Source: Flavobacterium sp. SUN052 (lineage in GTDB: Bacteria; Bacteroidota; Bacteroidia; Flavobacteriales; Flavobacteriaceae). Taken from it: a stretch of 64,000 nucleotides of DNA. The position numbers and the translations under genes are program-made. The stretch is taken from NCBI RefSeq assembly GCF_028867935.1, contig NZ_JAPQNS010000007.1, positions 351,474-415,473 of the forward strand. The letters run 5' to 3'. The notes under the pieces were generated by a model. It made no database searches. It saw only the letters and a program-made list of their open reading frames with translations, and was not told the DNA's origin. Below are positions 1 to 8,571 of the stretch, in pieces (the first letter of the stretch is position 1; each line of letters starts with the position of its first letter).

Positions 1-450
1 GAAATTCTTAGTTGGATCTCTATTTTTACAATTTGGATTTTGACAATCACAAACTATACAAACTTGCCCAACACTATTCCAATACATTACAACGGTGCGG
101 GACAAGCAGACGGTTTTGGAGAAAAAAGAAACATTTTGGCTTTACCGTCAATTTCGATAATTCTTTTTATTGGAATGATAATTCTAAACAAGTTTCCACA
201 AACTTTCAATTACCCGACCAATATAACCGCAGAAAACGCATTAAGCCAATATACAAATGCGTCAAGAATGATTAGATATTTAAAATTCATTATTGTTGTC
301 ATTTTTGGACTGATTACATTGCAGACAATCAGAAATGTAAACGGAAAAAAAAGTGGACTTGGTGTTCGGTTTCTTCCATTGACATTAGGACTAATTTTTG
401 TACCGCTGCCATACTTTGTGGTAAAATCATTTAAGCCAACGAAACAATAA
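1..450 (+). CDS. DUF1648-like integral membrane protein, N-terminus cut by window edge
   Basis: The reading frame is open from base 1 to a TAA at 448-450, so the start lies outside the window; the TTG at 40 is unlikely to be the true start because the upstream codons (EILSWISIFTIWILTITNY) form a membrane segment that continues into it. The motif LPNTIPIHYNGAGQADGFG, following a hydrophobic helix, is characteristic of DUF1648, the N-terminal module of SdpI-like membrane proteins. Two more hydrophobic helices follow (about 160-185 and 280-310 nt into the frame), then a short one near the end. Function is unknown; in some Gram-positive relatives SdpI confers immunity to a toxin, but nothing here shows that role. 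The DNA is clearly AT-richer than the genes beyond 1.5 kb, which suggests an accessory origin. Confidence 0.7.
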   Translation, partial: EILSWISIFTIWILTITNYTNLPNTIPIHYNGAGQADGFGEKRNILALPSISIILFIGMIILNKFPQTFNYPTNITAENALSQYTNASRMIRYLKFIIVVIFGLITLQTIRNVNGKKSGLGVRFLPLTLGLIFVPLPYFVVKSFKPTKQ

Positions 451-629
451 AAAAAAGGCACTAATTATAACATCGGTTTCGAAAAATGGTAGCAGAAGTG
501 CTTCTACGAAACATTCATAAAGCGCTCAACATCAGTACTTCTATTGAACTTCAGTCCTAAAAATCCGCATCATTGCCAAGCCGAGAAACTTTAGTGGCAA
601 CCGTAGTGAGACAACAGACAGATAAAATA
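451..629. other. Spacer between accessory genes, no coding seen
   Basis: I see no convincing reading frame or terminator in these 179 bases. The text around 575-615 (GCCAAGCCGAGAAAC... then GTAGTGAGACAACAGACA) resembles the conserved spacers found between small accessory genes in gene-cassette-like arrays of Bacteroidota. This is a recollection of a pattern, not a search result. Confidence 0.3.
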
Positions 630-1265
630 ATGGATACAAATAACAATACCAGGACGGACAAAACACACAGAGGACTTGGCTGATTTTCGGATCAGATATT
701 CGTAAAATGTCCTCACTGTAATGGAAAATCCCAAGTATTTTCTAAGCTTGGGCAATACACAATCCCATATCCTTTTAATGTAAAATCTACATTTCGTTGT
801 GACAACTGCTATAAACCAATAAATGAAAAGCTTTGGTATGGACCGATTGTCATTACCGCAGCAAATAAAAAATGTGGTTTTTGTGGAACAATCTTAGCCT
901 ACAAAGAAAAAGTTGACAGATACAGCGACAAAGTTGAAGTTAAATGTGAAGGTTGTAAGCAAGAAAAACGCTACAATGTCAGTTATAGTTTGACTTATGC
1001 TAATAGCCACCAAGCAACAGATCCTAATTTTGGATTGCAACTTTGGTTACAATATCCCGTAGATGGAAATATCTTTTGGGCTTATAACTATGAACATTTA
1101 GAATACCTGAGAGAATACGTATCAGCAAAACTCAGGGAAGAAGAGGTAGTTAGTAAATATTCATTAAGACAGAAACTGCCCAACTTTATTAAGCTCGCAA
1201 AAAACAGAGACCGTATTTTGAAAATTATTGACCGACTTCAAAAAATTGACTTTAAACCAGAGTAG
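630..1265 (+). pseudogene. Double zinc-ribbon protein interrupted by in-frame TGA
   Basis: An ATG at 630 opens a frame that runs to TAG at 1263-1265, about 211 codons, but codon 18 is TGA (681-683) in the context GLG-stop-FSDQIFVKCPHC. A TGG Trp codon at that point would restore one continuous protein. Downstream the frame carries four CxxC pairs (CPHC, CDNC, CGFC, CEGC), enough for two zinc ribbons, followed by a helical C-terminal half with many Lys and Glu. No ATG occurs in frame between the TGA and the end of the Cys motifs; the first alternative start is a TTG at 990, which would lose every zinc ligand. The gene is therefore probably inactivated by one nonsense change, or the base is an error. 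Function unknown; nucleic-acid binding is only a guess from the ribbons. Confidence 0.6.
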
Positions 1266-1590
1266 AGGGCAGTCTCGTCATTATTTGTGTCAGGAGATAG
1301 CTTCCGTTCAAACTTGGAGTTTTGTGCCTCCCATCAAGTTCAGTTCAGGTTGACAGTTTTGTGCTTCGATTTCCCACCCGAACACAAAGCCCCGAACCGT
1401 TCCGACGCAATTGGGTTAGGCAATGCACTACGCCATTTTCCCTCACCTTCGAATGCAGCAGAGCGTATTCTGTGAGCCCCCAAAGACCATTCCTTCTCAA
1501 TCGAGCCCGAAACATCGGAAGGCGAACACGCTTGCTTCCATTTGTGTTACCTTTGTAGCTGATTTACTTCTGCTACAACTGATCAATCGT
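1266..1590. other. Non-coding spacer ahead of ispG
   Basis: No gene is supported here, although the ispG frame stays open upstream to 1423 by chance. Two imperfect copies of a GTTTTGTGCnTC word lie near 1318-1330 and 1357-1368, and a GTTAGGC heptamer sits at 1415-1421. Base composition changes from AT-rich to about 50% GC across this stretch, marking the border between the accessory segment and the core chromosome. Confidence 0.4.
1548..1555 (+). promoter_or_regulatory. Candidate -7 box (TAccTTTG) for ispG
   Basis: TACCTTTG matches the Bacteroidota -7 consensus TAnnTTTG exactly. It lies 36 nt before the ATG at 1591, which favours that start over the longer upstream frame. No well-spaced TTG -33 element is visible. 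Confidence 0.4.
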
Positions 1591-3591
1591 ATGCTCGATT
1601 TGCTGCCAACAACCGCCCCTATCTCACTCCTGCCAAAGCCCGTTCTGTATACACCTTCTCTGACCGAATATGTTCGGCGGAAAACGGTTACCGTTACCAT
1701 CGGCGATGTGCCCATGGGGTCCGATTACCCGATTCGGGTGCAGTCGATGACAACCATTGATACGATGGATACGGCGGGTTCGGTGGAGCAATCGATTCGG
1801 ATGATCGAGGCTGGGTGCGAGTATATCCGCATTACGGCTCCCAGTGTGAAGGAGGCCCAAAATCTCGAAAATATTCGCAAAGAACTCCGGGTGAGAGGCT
1901 ATACCACTCCACTTGTTGCCGATATTCACTTTACGCCCAACGCGGCCGAACTGGCAGCCCGGATTGTGGAGAAAGTCCGCATCAACCCCGGCAATTACGC
2001 CGACCGCAAGCGCTTTGAACATATCGATTATACCGACGATTCGTACGCGGCTGAGCTGGAGCGTATTCGGGACAAGTTTCTGCCGCTGGTACGGATCTGT
2101 AAGCAATACGGCACCGCCATGCGCATCGGTACAAACCACGGCTCTCTATCCGACCGTATTCTGAGCCGTTACGGCGACACCCCCGTGGGTATGGTCGAGT
2201 CGGCACTTGAGTTTTTGCGGATTTGCGAAGACGAGCAGTACTACAACATTGTGTTGTCGATGAAGTCGAGCAACCCGCAGGTCATGGTGCAGGCTTACCG
2301 CTTGCTGGTGCAGCGCTTAGACGAAGAAGGGCTGAAACCGTATCCCCTTCACCTGGGCGTGACCGAAGCCGGTGAAGCCGAAGATGGTCGGATTAAATCG
2401 GCGCTGGGTATTGGTACCTTGCTCGAAGATGGCATCGGCGATACCGTCCGGGTGTCGCTCACCGAAGAGCCTGAACGTGAAGCGCCCGTTGCCCGTGCCT
2501 TAATCTACCGCTATGTAAACAGAGCGGAGCAGGCCAGTCCGATTCCGGCGATTCAGTCCTACCCTATCGACCCATTTTCTTACACCCGGCGGACAACGCG
2601 GGAGGTATTCAATTTTGGTGGTAGCAATGTGCCCCGCGTTGTTGCCGACTACAGTAACGTGCCGTTAACGGATCTCGATCAGTTGAAAGCTATCGGGCAT
2701 TTTTACCTGCCTGTGCCCGACAAATGGGCTATGAACGATCTGGGAGCCGATTTTATTTACACGGGTTCCACCCCTGCTGCGTTTATGTTGCCCAATGGCC
2801 TGAAAGAAATTCTGGATTTCACCGCCTGGAGCACACAAGCTGATCTAGCCAATAAATTCCCGCTGTTAACCACAGCCGAATACCTGAATGCTCGCGCTCA
2901 GTCGTTCAGCAACCGGCTCAATTTTGTGCGGGTGGCGCTGGCTGATCTGACCGAAGACTTAATAGCGACCATTCAGGCTGACCCCTCGGTGGTACTTCTC
3001 GTGACTACTGAAAATGCCCACGCGATGCCCGAACTTCGGCGGTTGTTTGTGGAACTGATGAACCGCAACATACAGGCTCCGGTTGTGGTGCAGCGAGCTT
3101 ACCCATCTATTGCCCCCGAGGACCTGCCCATTTATGCTGCTACCGATGTAGGGGGTCTACTGATTGATGGGCTTGGTGATGGCATTATGCTTTCGGGCGC
3201 TACTGATGTCGACTCGCGCAAACGCAATAATGAATTGGCTTTTGGTATTTTGCAGGCTGCCCGCACCCGTATTACTAAAACGGAATACATTTCCTGCCCT
3301 TCTTGCGGCCGCACGTTGTTCGATCTTCAGGAAACAACTGCTACCATCCGGCAACGCACCGAACACCTTAAAGGCATCAAAATCGGCATTATGGGCTGTA
3401 TCGTAAATGGCCCCGGCGAGATGGCTGACGCTGATTATGGGTATGTTGGAATAGGTCGGGATAAAATTGCGCTCTATCGCGGGCAGCAGGTCATCAAAAA
3501 ATCGGTTCCGGCCATACGGGCCGTTGATGAACTGATCGAATTGATTCGGGAAGATGGGCGTTGGCTGGAAGCAGGCAACAGTGAGCAGTGA
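1591..3591 (+). CDS. ispG: (E)-4-hydroxy-3-methylbut-2-enyl-diphosphate synthase, long Bacteroidota form
   Basis: IspG (GcpE) converts methylerythritol cyclodiphosphate to HMBPP, the penultimate step of the MEP isoprenoid pathway, in the cytosol with a [4Fe-4S] cluster. With the ATG at 1591 the protein has 666 residues, the usual size for the large three-domain form of Bacteroidota, plants and Chlamydiae rather than the roughly 370-residue E. coli form. The TIM barrel starts near residue 30 (TVTIGDVPMGSDYPIRVQSM) and the cluster domain is C-terminal: CPSC at 569-572 and GCIVNGPGE with Cys603 and Glu610, the expected cluster ligands. The open frame extends upstream to 1423, but those codons look non-coding and a -7 box lies between. 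The next gene is about 155 nt downstream, so it is probably transcribed alone. Confidence 0.96.
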   Translation: MLDLLPTTAPISLLPKPVLYTPSLTEYVRRKTVTVTIGDVPMGSDYPIRVQSMTTIDTMDTAGSVEQSIRMIEAGCEYIRITAPSVKEAQNLENIRKELRVRGYTTPLVADIHFTPNAAELAARIVEKVRINPGNYADRKRFEHIDYTDDSYAAELERIRDKFLPLVRICKQYGTAMRIGTNHGSLSDRILSRYGDTPVGMVESALEFLRICEDEQYYNIVLSMKSSNPQVMVQAYRLLVQRLDEEGLKPYPLHLGVTEAGEAEDGRIKSALGIGTLLEDGIGDTVRVSLTEEPEREAPVARALIYRYVNRAEQASPIPAIQSYPIDPFSYTRRTTREVFNFGGSNVPRVVADYSNVPLTDLDQLKAIGHFYLPVPDKWAMNDLGADFIYTGSTPAAFMLPNGLKEILDFTAWSTQADLANKFPLLTTAEYLNARAQSFSNRLNFVRVALADLTEDLIATIQADPSVVLLVTTENAHAMPELRRLFVELMNRNIQAPVVVQRAYPSIAPEDLPIYAATDVGGLLIDGLGDGIMLSGATDVDSRKRNNELAFGILQAARTRITKTEYISCPSCGRTLFDLQETTATIRQRTEHLKGIKIGIMGCIVNGPGEMADADYGYVGIGRDKIALYRGQQVIKKSVPAIRAVDELIELIREDGRWLEAGNSEQ

Positions 3592-3746
3592 ACAGCGAGC
3601 AGTAAGCGGAGAACGGCAACAGTTTGAGTCTAGGCGAACATTTTTGCTTAACAAAACATTGTAAAATAAAGGCTTTATCTTTTAAACAAACTGTTATCTG
3701 CTGGCTGATAACTGTTCACTGAAACAAGCTGATAACTGATCTCTCT
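3583..3746. repeat. Low-complexity direct/inverted word repeats after ispG
   Basis: The end of ispG and the following spacer contain iterated words of the type GAGCAGTGAACAGCGAGCAGTA, answered near 3685-3735 by CTGTTATC, GATAACTGTTCACTG and GATAACTGATC. CAGTGAACAG (about 3588) and CTGTTCACTG (about 3711) are inverted copies, so the region can fold back on itself. It resembles dispersed intergenic repeats rather than a regulatory site. Confidence 0.4.
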
Positions 3747-3935
3747 ATGAATCGTTTCATCGATTATCTTAAAATTGGGCCGGTTTTCGCGTATTTCCTT
3801 CGGGTTTTCCGTAAGCGCGACCCCAACGATCCTACGAGCGTGAATCTTCGGATGATGCATGGCATCAATCGGATTTCCATTGTGATGTTCCTGTTCTGTC
3901 TGATCGTAATGATTTTTCGTGCCTGCACCCGATGA
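3747..3935 (+). CDS. Small membrane protein of unknown function (DUF6728-like)
   Basis: This 62-residue protein has a basic N-terminal half (FLRVFRKRDPNDPT) and one C-terminal membrane helix (about residues 42-58, ISIVMFLFCLIVMIF). It resembles short single-pass proteins conserved in Cytophagales that I recall as DUF6728; the assignment comes from memory of the pattern KIGP...DPN..NLR.MHGINRISI. Its stop overlaps the start of the next gene as ATGA (3932-3935), so the two are translationally coupled. Role unknown. Confidence 0.7.
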   Translation: MNRFIDYLKIGPVFAYFLRVFRKRDPNDPTSVNLRMMHGINRISIVMFLFCLIVMIFRACTR

Positions 3936-4288
3936 ATGTTGAAGCCCTCCGTGACTACTGCATCAGTAAACCTCACGCAACTGAGTCGCTGCCGTTTGGC
4001 CCCGAAAATCTTGTGTTGAAAGTAGGCGGTAAAATGTTTGGGTTAATATCGCTCGATGCCAGCCCGGCTAGCATTAACCTCAAATGTAATCCAGAACTAG
4101 CCGAGCAGCTACGCGACGAGTATTCAGCCGTAATTCCAGCGTATCACATGAATAAAAAACACTGGAATACGGTCAAAATGAACTCGTCAATCCGGTGGGC
4201 GCAGGTGCAGGAATGGATCGATCACTCGTATGATCTAGTCTGGCAAAGTTTGCCTAAAGCGGTTAAAGCTGAGCTGGAAAAAGAATAG
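3932..4288 (+). CDS. MmcQ/YjbR family protein
   Basis: A 118-residue protein of the MmcQ/YjbR family. These small cytosolic proteins have a CyaY-like fold and are often called DNA-binding, but their cellular role is not settled. Family features visible here are the N-terminal CxxKPxATESxPFG pattern (residues 10-24), the central KVGGKMFGLIS strand pair, and YHMNKKHWNTV (about 70-80) followed by a final helix with an IDHSYDLVWQSLPK pattern. The start ATG overlaps the stop of the preceding membrane-protein gene, so both are read from one transcript. Length fits the family. Confidence 0.88.
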   Translation: MNVEALRDYCISKPHATESLPFGPENLVLKVGGKMFGLISLDASPASINLKCNPELAEQLRDEYSAVIPAYHMNKKHWNTVKMNSSIRWAQVQEWIDHSYDLVWQSLPKAVKAELEKE

Positions 4289-4332
4289 AAAAAATGGTAT
4301 ATTCGTAGTTATCAAGCCAGGCTGTGTTTGTT

Positions 4333-4899
4333 ATGGAAGTCGCGCTGTTAGGTCTGCTTTTTGCCCTGTATTTAGCTATCAACTACTTTTTCACCGACCA
4401 TGATACCCCATCGGATAAAGACCGTGTACGGTTTGAAAAAGGCATTAAGCTACTGAAAGACAAAGAAATAAATTCAGCCTTTACGTTTTTCGATGAGGCT
4501 GTTCGGCAACATCCGAAATCGGCAATTGTTTATGCGTTTCGGGGGCGTTGCCAGCTACTACAGGACAACTACTATTCGGCCATTTATGATCTGACTCAAG
4601 CGCTCAGTCGCGATAACACACTCGGCGACTGTTATCTTGATCGGGGTATCGCTTTTTACAAAACGCATCAGTTTCCCGAAGCCTTTCGCGAATTCGACAA
4701 AGCCGTCTGGTACCTGCGCGATGAGCAACCTGATGCGTATCGGTGGCGTGCGCTCTCCCGAATTCAGCTCCGACAGCTTCAACAAGCCGAAAATGATCTT
4801 CGGCGTGCGGTCATGCTGGGCGACGAAAACGCGTTTCAACTCCTGCGCCAGCCGCCCTTTACGAAAGGATATGGAGTCAATAAGGTATTAGGTAAGTAG
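4333..4899 (+). CDS. Membrane-anchored tetratricopeptide repeat protein
   Basis: With the ATG at 4333 (a GTG at 4324 is possible) this is a 188-residue protein. Residues 1-18 form a hydrophobic helix, likely an uncleaved anchor, with the rest soluble. At least three TPR units follow: about 35-68 (FEKGIKLLKDKEINSAFTFF), 69-102 (AIVYAFRGRCQLLQDNYYSA) and 103-137 (GDCYLDRGIAFYKTHQFPEA), with a weaker fourth. The pattern of A/G at helix positions 8 and 20 is visible. TPRs mediate protein-protein contacts; no enzymatic motif is present and neighbours do not suggest a partner. Confidence 0.8.
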   Translation: MEVALLGLLFALYLAINYFFTDHDTPSDKDRVRFEKGIKLLKDKEINSAFTFFDEAVRQHPKSAIVYAFRGRCQLLQDNYYSAIYDLTQALSRDNTLGDCYLDRGIAFYKTHQFPEAFREFDKAVWYLRDEQPDAYRWRALSRIQLRQLQQAENDLRRAVMLGDENAFQLLRQPPFTKGYGVNKVLGK

Positions 4900-4985
4900 T
4901 CAATTCAGGTATTGGGTAAATGGATGGAGAATTACCTCAGTTACCAACAACCAAATTACCTATTTACCCCGTTACCCATTTCATA
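4900..4985. repeat. AATTACC-type intergenic repeat
   Basis: The 65-base gap between convergent genes is made of iterated TTACC and GGTAA words (GAATTACCTCAGTTACC, AAATTACCTATTTACCCCG), which can pair with GGTATTGGGTAAATGG just upstream. A very similar tract occurs at about 27670-27800, so it appears to be a dispersed element; it may also act as a weak bidirectional terminator. Confidence 0.4.
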
Positions 4986-5602
4986 AACGGATGGTATAAC
5001 CGAGTCCAGGCCAGGTTAGTGGCAATAATGAGAAATACTACGCCGGTTAGCCGGTTGAAATACAGCACAACTTTCGGGGTAAATAATCGCTTTAGTTTAT
5101 GAGCCGACAGGGCCAGTCCTGATTGCGTCAGGAAAATGCCTAGTATACTCATTCCCATAAAGGCAATCTGCTCATCCAAGTCGTAATGGAGCTTGTTGCG
5201 GAGATACGCAGCCAGGGTTACCCATGTAATGAAGTTGATCGGGTTGAGGCCGTTGAGCAGAAAACCCGTCCAGAAATAATACAGAAAGTTACCGAATCGG
5301 GTAGTCGGATAGGCTAATCGCGGAGTGCCTTTCAGCAAATTGGCAAGGCCAATGGCTGTTAGAAATACGACACCAACCACCGTCAGCATCAGATCAAAGC
5401 CTTCAACTTTAGGAATAAACGAGGTACCAAATAAGGCGGAGGCAACGAAAATAGCATCGCATACAACCACCCCAAACGCAATTTTCATTCCCGCCCGATA
5501 CCCGTTGTCCACACTGTTCTGGAGCAGCGAGAAAAAAACAGTCCCGAATGTTAGGCACAGGAAAAAACCCGATAACAGGCCAAAGAACAGCGCTTCAATC
5601 AT
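4964..5602 (-). CDS. LysE-family amino-acid/metabolite exporter
   Basis: A 212-residue integral membrane protein with about six hydrophobic helices, matching the LysE/RhtB translocator family, which exports amino acids or related solutes across the inner membrane. The N-terminal FFGLLSGFFLCLTFGTVFFSLLQ and the GLNPINFITWV motif at about residues 115-125 correspond to the family's conserved GxxxxxxPGP and NPK-like regions, although the first Gly-Pro motif is replaced by LTFG. Substrate cannot be read from sequence. It converges with the TPR gene and is separated by about 75 nt from the next minus-strand gene, so it may be cotranscribed with the Nudix gene. Confidence 0.8.
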   Translation of the reverse strand: MIEALFFGLLSGFFLCLTFGTVFFSLLQNSVDNGYRAGMKIAFGVVVCDAIFVASALFGTSFIPKVEGFDLMLTVVGVVFLTAIGLANLLKGTPRLAYPTTRFGNFLYYFWTGFLLNGLNPINFITWVTLAAYLRNKLHYDLDEQIAFMGMSILGIFLTQSGLALSAHKLKRLFTPKVVLYFNRLTGVVFLIIATNLAWTRLYHPFMKWVTG

Positions 5603-5675
5603 GCTATAAATGGATAATTAACAATGAATAATGTACACATACTGCCTGGTATAACGTTCCATTAAACATTTTTCA

Positions 5676-6224
5676 TTATACATTATAGAGCCGTCCAACC
5701 ATCAGGATGGCTGCCATGCTGATTGAATCAGTGATTTCGCTATTCATAACCATTCGAACGGCGTCTGCTAGGAGTACTTTGCGTACCTGTAACTCTTCCG
5801 TTTCTTCAGGTTCGTGATCGCCCTGCACAAGGTCTTCGGCAATGTAGATAAAGCCCTCTTCGTCAGTGGCAGAGTTGGAGGTGTGAATCCGGGCAATTTG
5901 TGTCCATCGGCGTGCTTCGAGGCCCGTTTCTTCTTTGAGTTCACGCCGGGCGGAGTCGAGCGGGTCGGTACCAATGGGACTACCGCCCTCGGGAATTTCC
6001 CACGAATATTCGTTGAGTGGATACCGGTACTGACCTACCAGATACGTGTATCCTTCGGCATCAATGGGAACAACACCAACGGCTTTGTTTTTGAAGCTGA
6101 CAACGCCATAAATGCCAGGTGTATTAGCGGGTGTGGTTACCTCTTCATGCCTGACGGTCAGCCAATTATTCTCATAGGCAACCGTGGAAGAATGGGTTTG
6201 CCAGGGGTTTTCGGTTGAATTCAT
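5676..6224 (-). CDS. Nudix hydrolase (ADP-ribose pyrophosphatase-like)
   Basis: The ATG at 6224 gives 182 residues (MNSTENPWQTHSS); a 24-residue upstream extension exists but lies in the promoter region shared with the divergent gene. The Nudix box is GSPIGTDPLDSARRELKEET with the core RELKEETG intact, and the first acidic position held by Asp instead of Glu. The preceding segment AVGVVPIDAEGYTYLVGQYRYP and WEIPEGG follow the ADP-ribose pyrophosphatase/NudF pattern, so hydrolysis of ADP-ribose or another nucleoside diphosphate-linked compound is likely; the exact substrate is not determined. It is divergent from the CDF transporter. Confidence 0.88.
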   Translation of the reverse strand: MNSTENPWQTHSSTVAYENNWLTVRHEEVTTPANTPGIYGVVSFKNKAVGVVPIDAEGYTYLVGQYRYPLNEYSWEIPEGGSPIGTDPLDSARRELKEETGLEARRWTQIARIHTSNSATDEEGFIYIAEDLVQGDHEPEETEELQVRKVLLADAVRMVMNSEITDSISMAAILMVGRLYNV

Positions 6225-6309
6225 ACGCGCTAAAGTACAGCTTTTTCGCATCCAATTAGCTACCTTTATGGTACATCTTACCCGATTACCCATCACTTAC
6301 ATCAACCGA

Positions 6310-7317
6310 ATGCAAACCAACCAATCGACCAAGTACCGCTGGATGAGAGTGTCGCTCATATTGAGCATAGTGCTGTTACTGTTGAAATTAGGTGCATTCT
6401 ATTTGACCAATTCAACGGCCATCCTGACCGATGCACTGGAGTCGATTGTTAACGTGGTTGCGAGTGCGTTTGCTTTTTACAGCATCTATATATCCGGGCA
6501 GCCCCGCGATCAGAATCACCCCTACGGACACGGAAAAATTGAGTTTCTTTCCTCAGGTTTTGAGGGTGCGCTAATTCTGTCTGCGGGCTTTTTTATTTTA
6601 GCTGAAGCGGTACTGAGTTTTTTTGAACCCCGTAGCCTTCAAAACCTCGACTGGGGTATTGCCATTGTAGCCCTTACTACCGGAATCAACGCTTTCCTAG
6701 GCTGGCGCCTAATACAAAACGGTGAAAAAACCGATTCGCTTGCCCTGATCGCCGACGGTCGCCATTTGCTTACAGACAGCGTCAGTAGTGCGGTGGTTGT
6801 AGTGGGCATTGGGTTAGTCTGGTTGACGGGTCAGACCTGGCTCGACAGTGTTTTGTCGATCATCCTGGCGGGGGTTATTATTTACAACGGGTTTGTTATT
6901 ACGCGGCAGTCAGTGGCGCGGCTGATGGACGAAACCGATTTACCTACCCTGACCCGGGTTGTTTCGGTGCTTTGCGACCGGAAAAGTCCCAACTGGATTG
7001 ACGTGCATAATCTTCGCGTTCAGAAATACGGAGCCGACCTGCATATCGACTGCCACCTAACGCTGCCCTATTATTGGGATCTGGAACACGTTCATAACGA
7101 AGTTCATGTTTTTGAAGATGCGCTCAAGGAGGCCTCAAACAGCGAAGTAGAGATTTTTGTCCATACTGATCCCTGCCTGAAAGAGTGCTGCCACTATTGC
7201 CGTGTGGCCAACTGCCCCGTGCGGGCGTTTCCTTTCATACGAGACGTAGACTGGACCGCTGCTAACCTCCCACTCAATCAGAAACATTTCGTACCCTTCG
7301 AGCCACAAACCACCTGA
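6310..7317 (+). CDS. Cation diffusion facilitator (CDF) metal transporter
   Basis: A 335-residue CDF efflux protein, expected to export Zn2+ or similar divalent cations from the cytosol by proton antiport. TM1-TM2 carry the family signature (STAILTDALESIVN, with the metal-site Asp), followed by HPYGHGKIE, the most conserved CDF motif, and TM5 with a second acidic site (LIADGRHLLTDSVSS). A cytosolic C-terminal domain follows (from about residue 205), and the tail carries a Cys cluster, DPCLKECCHYCRVANC, a variable metal-binding extension I associate with Bacteroidota members. ATG 6310 is chosen because the upstream ATG at 6268 overlaps a TAccTTTA -7-like box at 6261-6268. Divergent from the Nudix gene. 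Confidence 0.92.
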   Translation: MQTNQSTKYRWMRVSLILSIVLLLLKLGAFYLTNSTAILTDALESIVNVVASAFAFYSIYISGQPRDQNHPYGHGKIEFLSSGFEGALILSAGFFILAEAVLSFFEPRSLQNLDWGIAIVALTTGINAFLGWRLIQNGEKTDSLALIADGRHLLTDSVSSAVVVVGIGLVWLTGQTWLDSVLSIILAGVIIYNGFVITRQSVARLMDETDLPTLTRVVSVLCDRKSPNWIDVHNLRVQKYGADLHIDCHLTLPYYWDLEHVHNEVHVFEDALKEASNSEVEIFVHTDPCLKECCHYCRVANCPVRAFPFIRDVDWTAANLPLNQKHFVPFEPQTT

Positions 7318-7627
7318 ATGACAACAGATTAGTATTCGTCTATCTTGACGAACGGGGGCCATCCAAAATAACTTTCCCGGGATTATTTGGAAATCTGAAA
7401 AACAGTAATCAGTTTTATACAAATTATTCTCTGGTTATTGCTATAATTCAGGTTGTATTCATAGTCGGAAAGGCTGATCGCGATACGGTCAGCCTTTTTT
7501 TAATTGTGCTTCCCAGCCCAATACCGCGCCAATCTGGGGCGCTATAGATCTCGATTCACTTCATACTGGTGAGTTTTCGACAGGTCTGGTCTTATTGCAT
7601 CAACAAGACAATGTTAAACAAGACACA
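7318..7627 (+). other. Intergenic region with terminator, otherwise no gene seen
   Basis: The 310 bases between the CDF gene and the TIM-barrel gene hold one clear hairpin (7471-7502) and no supported reading frame. The terminator lies more than 150 nt after the CDF stop, leaving room for a short untranslated transcript, but nothing identifies one. Confidence 0.4.
7471..7502 (+). terminator. Rho-independent terminator
   Basis: AGGCTGA (7471-7477) pairs with TCAGCCT (7489-7495) and is followed directly by a run of seven T. It would end transcription from the CDF transporter gene. Confidence 0.75.
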
Positions 7628-8560
7628 ATGTTAGTCTCATCAAATCGACGCTCGTTTCTGAAACAGGCCGCTACTGTAGCGGCTAGTGCTGCACTACTGC
7701 CCGAAGCCTGGGCCGATACTATGGCGAAGAAGCCTTTTTTCGAAATTTCACTGGCTGAGTGGTCGCTCCATAAGGCGCTGTTTGCCAAAAAAATATCTAA
7801 TCTCGATTTTCCGGCATTGGCTAAAAATGAGTTTGGTATCAGCACGGTTGAGTATGTTAACCAGTTTTTCAAAGACAAGGCACAGGATCAAGCGTATCTC
7901 AACGACTTGTTGACCCGCTGCAAAGACAATGGCATTAAAAACCACCTCATCATGATCGACGGTGAAGGTAGTTTGGGCGAAATGGACAAAACCAAACGCG
8001 ACAAGGCCGTTGATAATCACAAAAAATGGGTGGAGTGCGCCAAGACCCTGGGCTGTAAAACGATTCGTGTTAATGCTGCCTACAGTACGGGAACGATGGA
8101 GGAAGTAGCTCAAACAGCCGTCGAAGGATTGGGTAGCCTGGGTGAGTTTGCCAAGAAAACGGGTATCAACATTATCGTTGAAAATCACGGGGGCTACAGC
8201 TCAAACGGACAATGGCTGTCGGGGGTCATCAAGCAAGTGGGCATGAAAAACGTAGGCACACTGCCTGATTTCGGCAATTTCTGCATCAAACGCGGTAAAG
8301 ACGGCTGCGAAACCTCATACGACCGCTACCAGGGTACGCAGGAGTTGATGCCATTTGCCAAAGGCGTTTCAGCCAAAACGTATGACTTCGATGAGCAGGG
8401 CAACTGCGTTGAAACAGATTATAACCGCATCCTGAAAATCGTTAAAGACAGTGGCTTCCGGGGATATGCTGGCATTGAATACGAAGGAAGCAAACTCGAT
8501 GAATACGAAGGAATCAAGAAAACAAAAGCGCTGCTGGAACGAGTAGCGACTCTGGTTTAA
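7628..8560 (+). CDS. Secreted sugar-phosphate isomerase/epimerase-like TIM-barrel protein
   Basis: A 310-residue protein of the AP-endonuclease-2/xylose-isomerase-like TIM barrel superfamily. The N-terminus ([20 protein letters not shown]) is a Tat-type signal with RRSFLK, so export to the periplasm is likely. The barrel shows family signatures: WSLHKALF near the first strand, [27 protein letters not shown] and [11 protein letters not shown], with Glu and His residues positioned as metal or sugar ligands, and a final IEYEGS. In Bacteroidota such exported proteins usually act in carbohydrate breakdown; the reaction is not known. ATG 7628 is preferred over the TTG at 7595 because it starts just ahead of the twin-arginine motif. 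The gene stands alone between two terminators. Confidence 0.85.
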   Translation: MLVSSNRRSFLKQAATVAASAALLPEAWADTMAKKPFFEISLAEWSLHKALFAKKISNLDFPALAKNEFGISTVEYVNQFFKDKAQDQAYLNDLLTRCKDNGIKNHLIMIDGEGSLGEMDKTKRDKAVDNHKKWVECAKTLGCKTIRVNAAYSTGTMEEVAQTAVEGLGSLGEFAKKTGINIIVENHGGYSSNGQWLSGVIKQVGMKNVGTLPDFGNFCIKRGKDGCETSYDRYQGTQELMPFAKGVSAKTYDFDEQGNCVETDYNRILKIVKDSGFRGYAGIEYEGSKLDEYEGIKKTKALLERVATLV

Positions 8561-8571
8561 TTGACTATAGT

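Noticed and set aside
210..461. Minus-strand frame over the DUF1648-like gene
   Set aside because: It is antisense to a frame with a recognisable domain and has no family pattern.
681..683. TGA read as selenocysteine
   Set aside because: The context (GLG-stop-FSDQ) is not a redox motif and no hairpin of a selenocysteine insertion type is evident after it; a Trp codon mutation is simpler.
1415..1421. Integron attC core site
   Set aside because: One GTTAGGC heptamer is present but no inverted partner with the required spacing was found, so it is not listed as an attachment site.
1423..1590. N-terminal extension of ispG
   Set aside because: The 56 extra codons are unlike any IspG and include a -7 promoter box at 1548-1555; the ATG at 1591 gives the normal family length.
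7318..7470. Possible small RNA between the CDF gene and its terminator
   Set aside because: The distance to the terminator allows one, but no promoter box or conserved structure could be identified.
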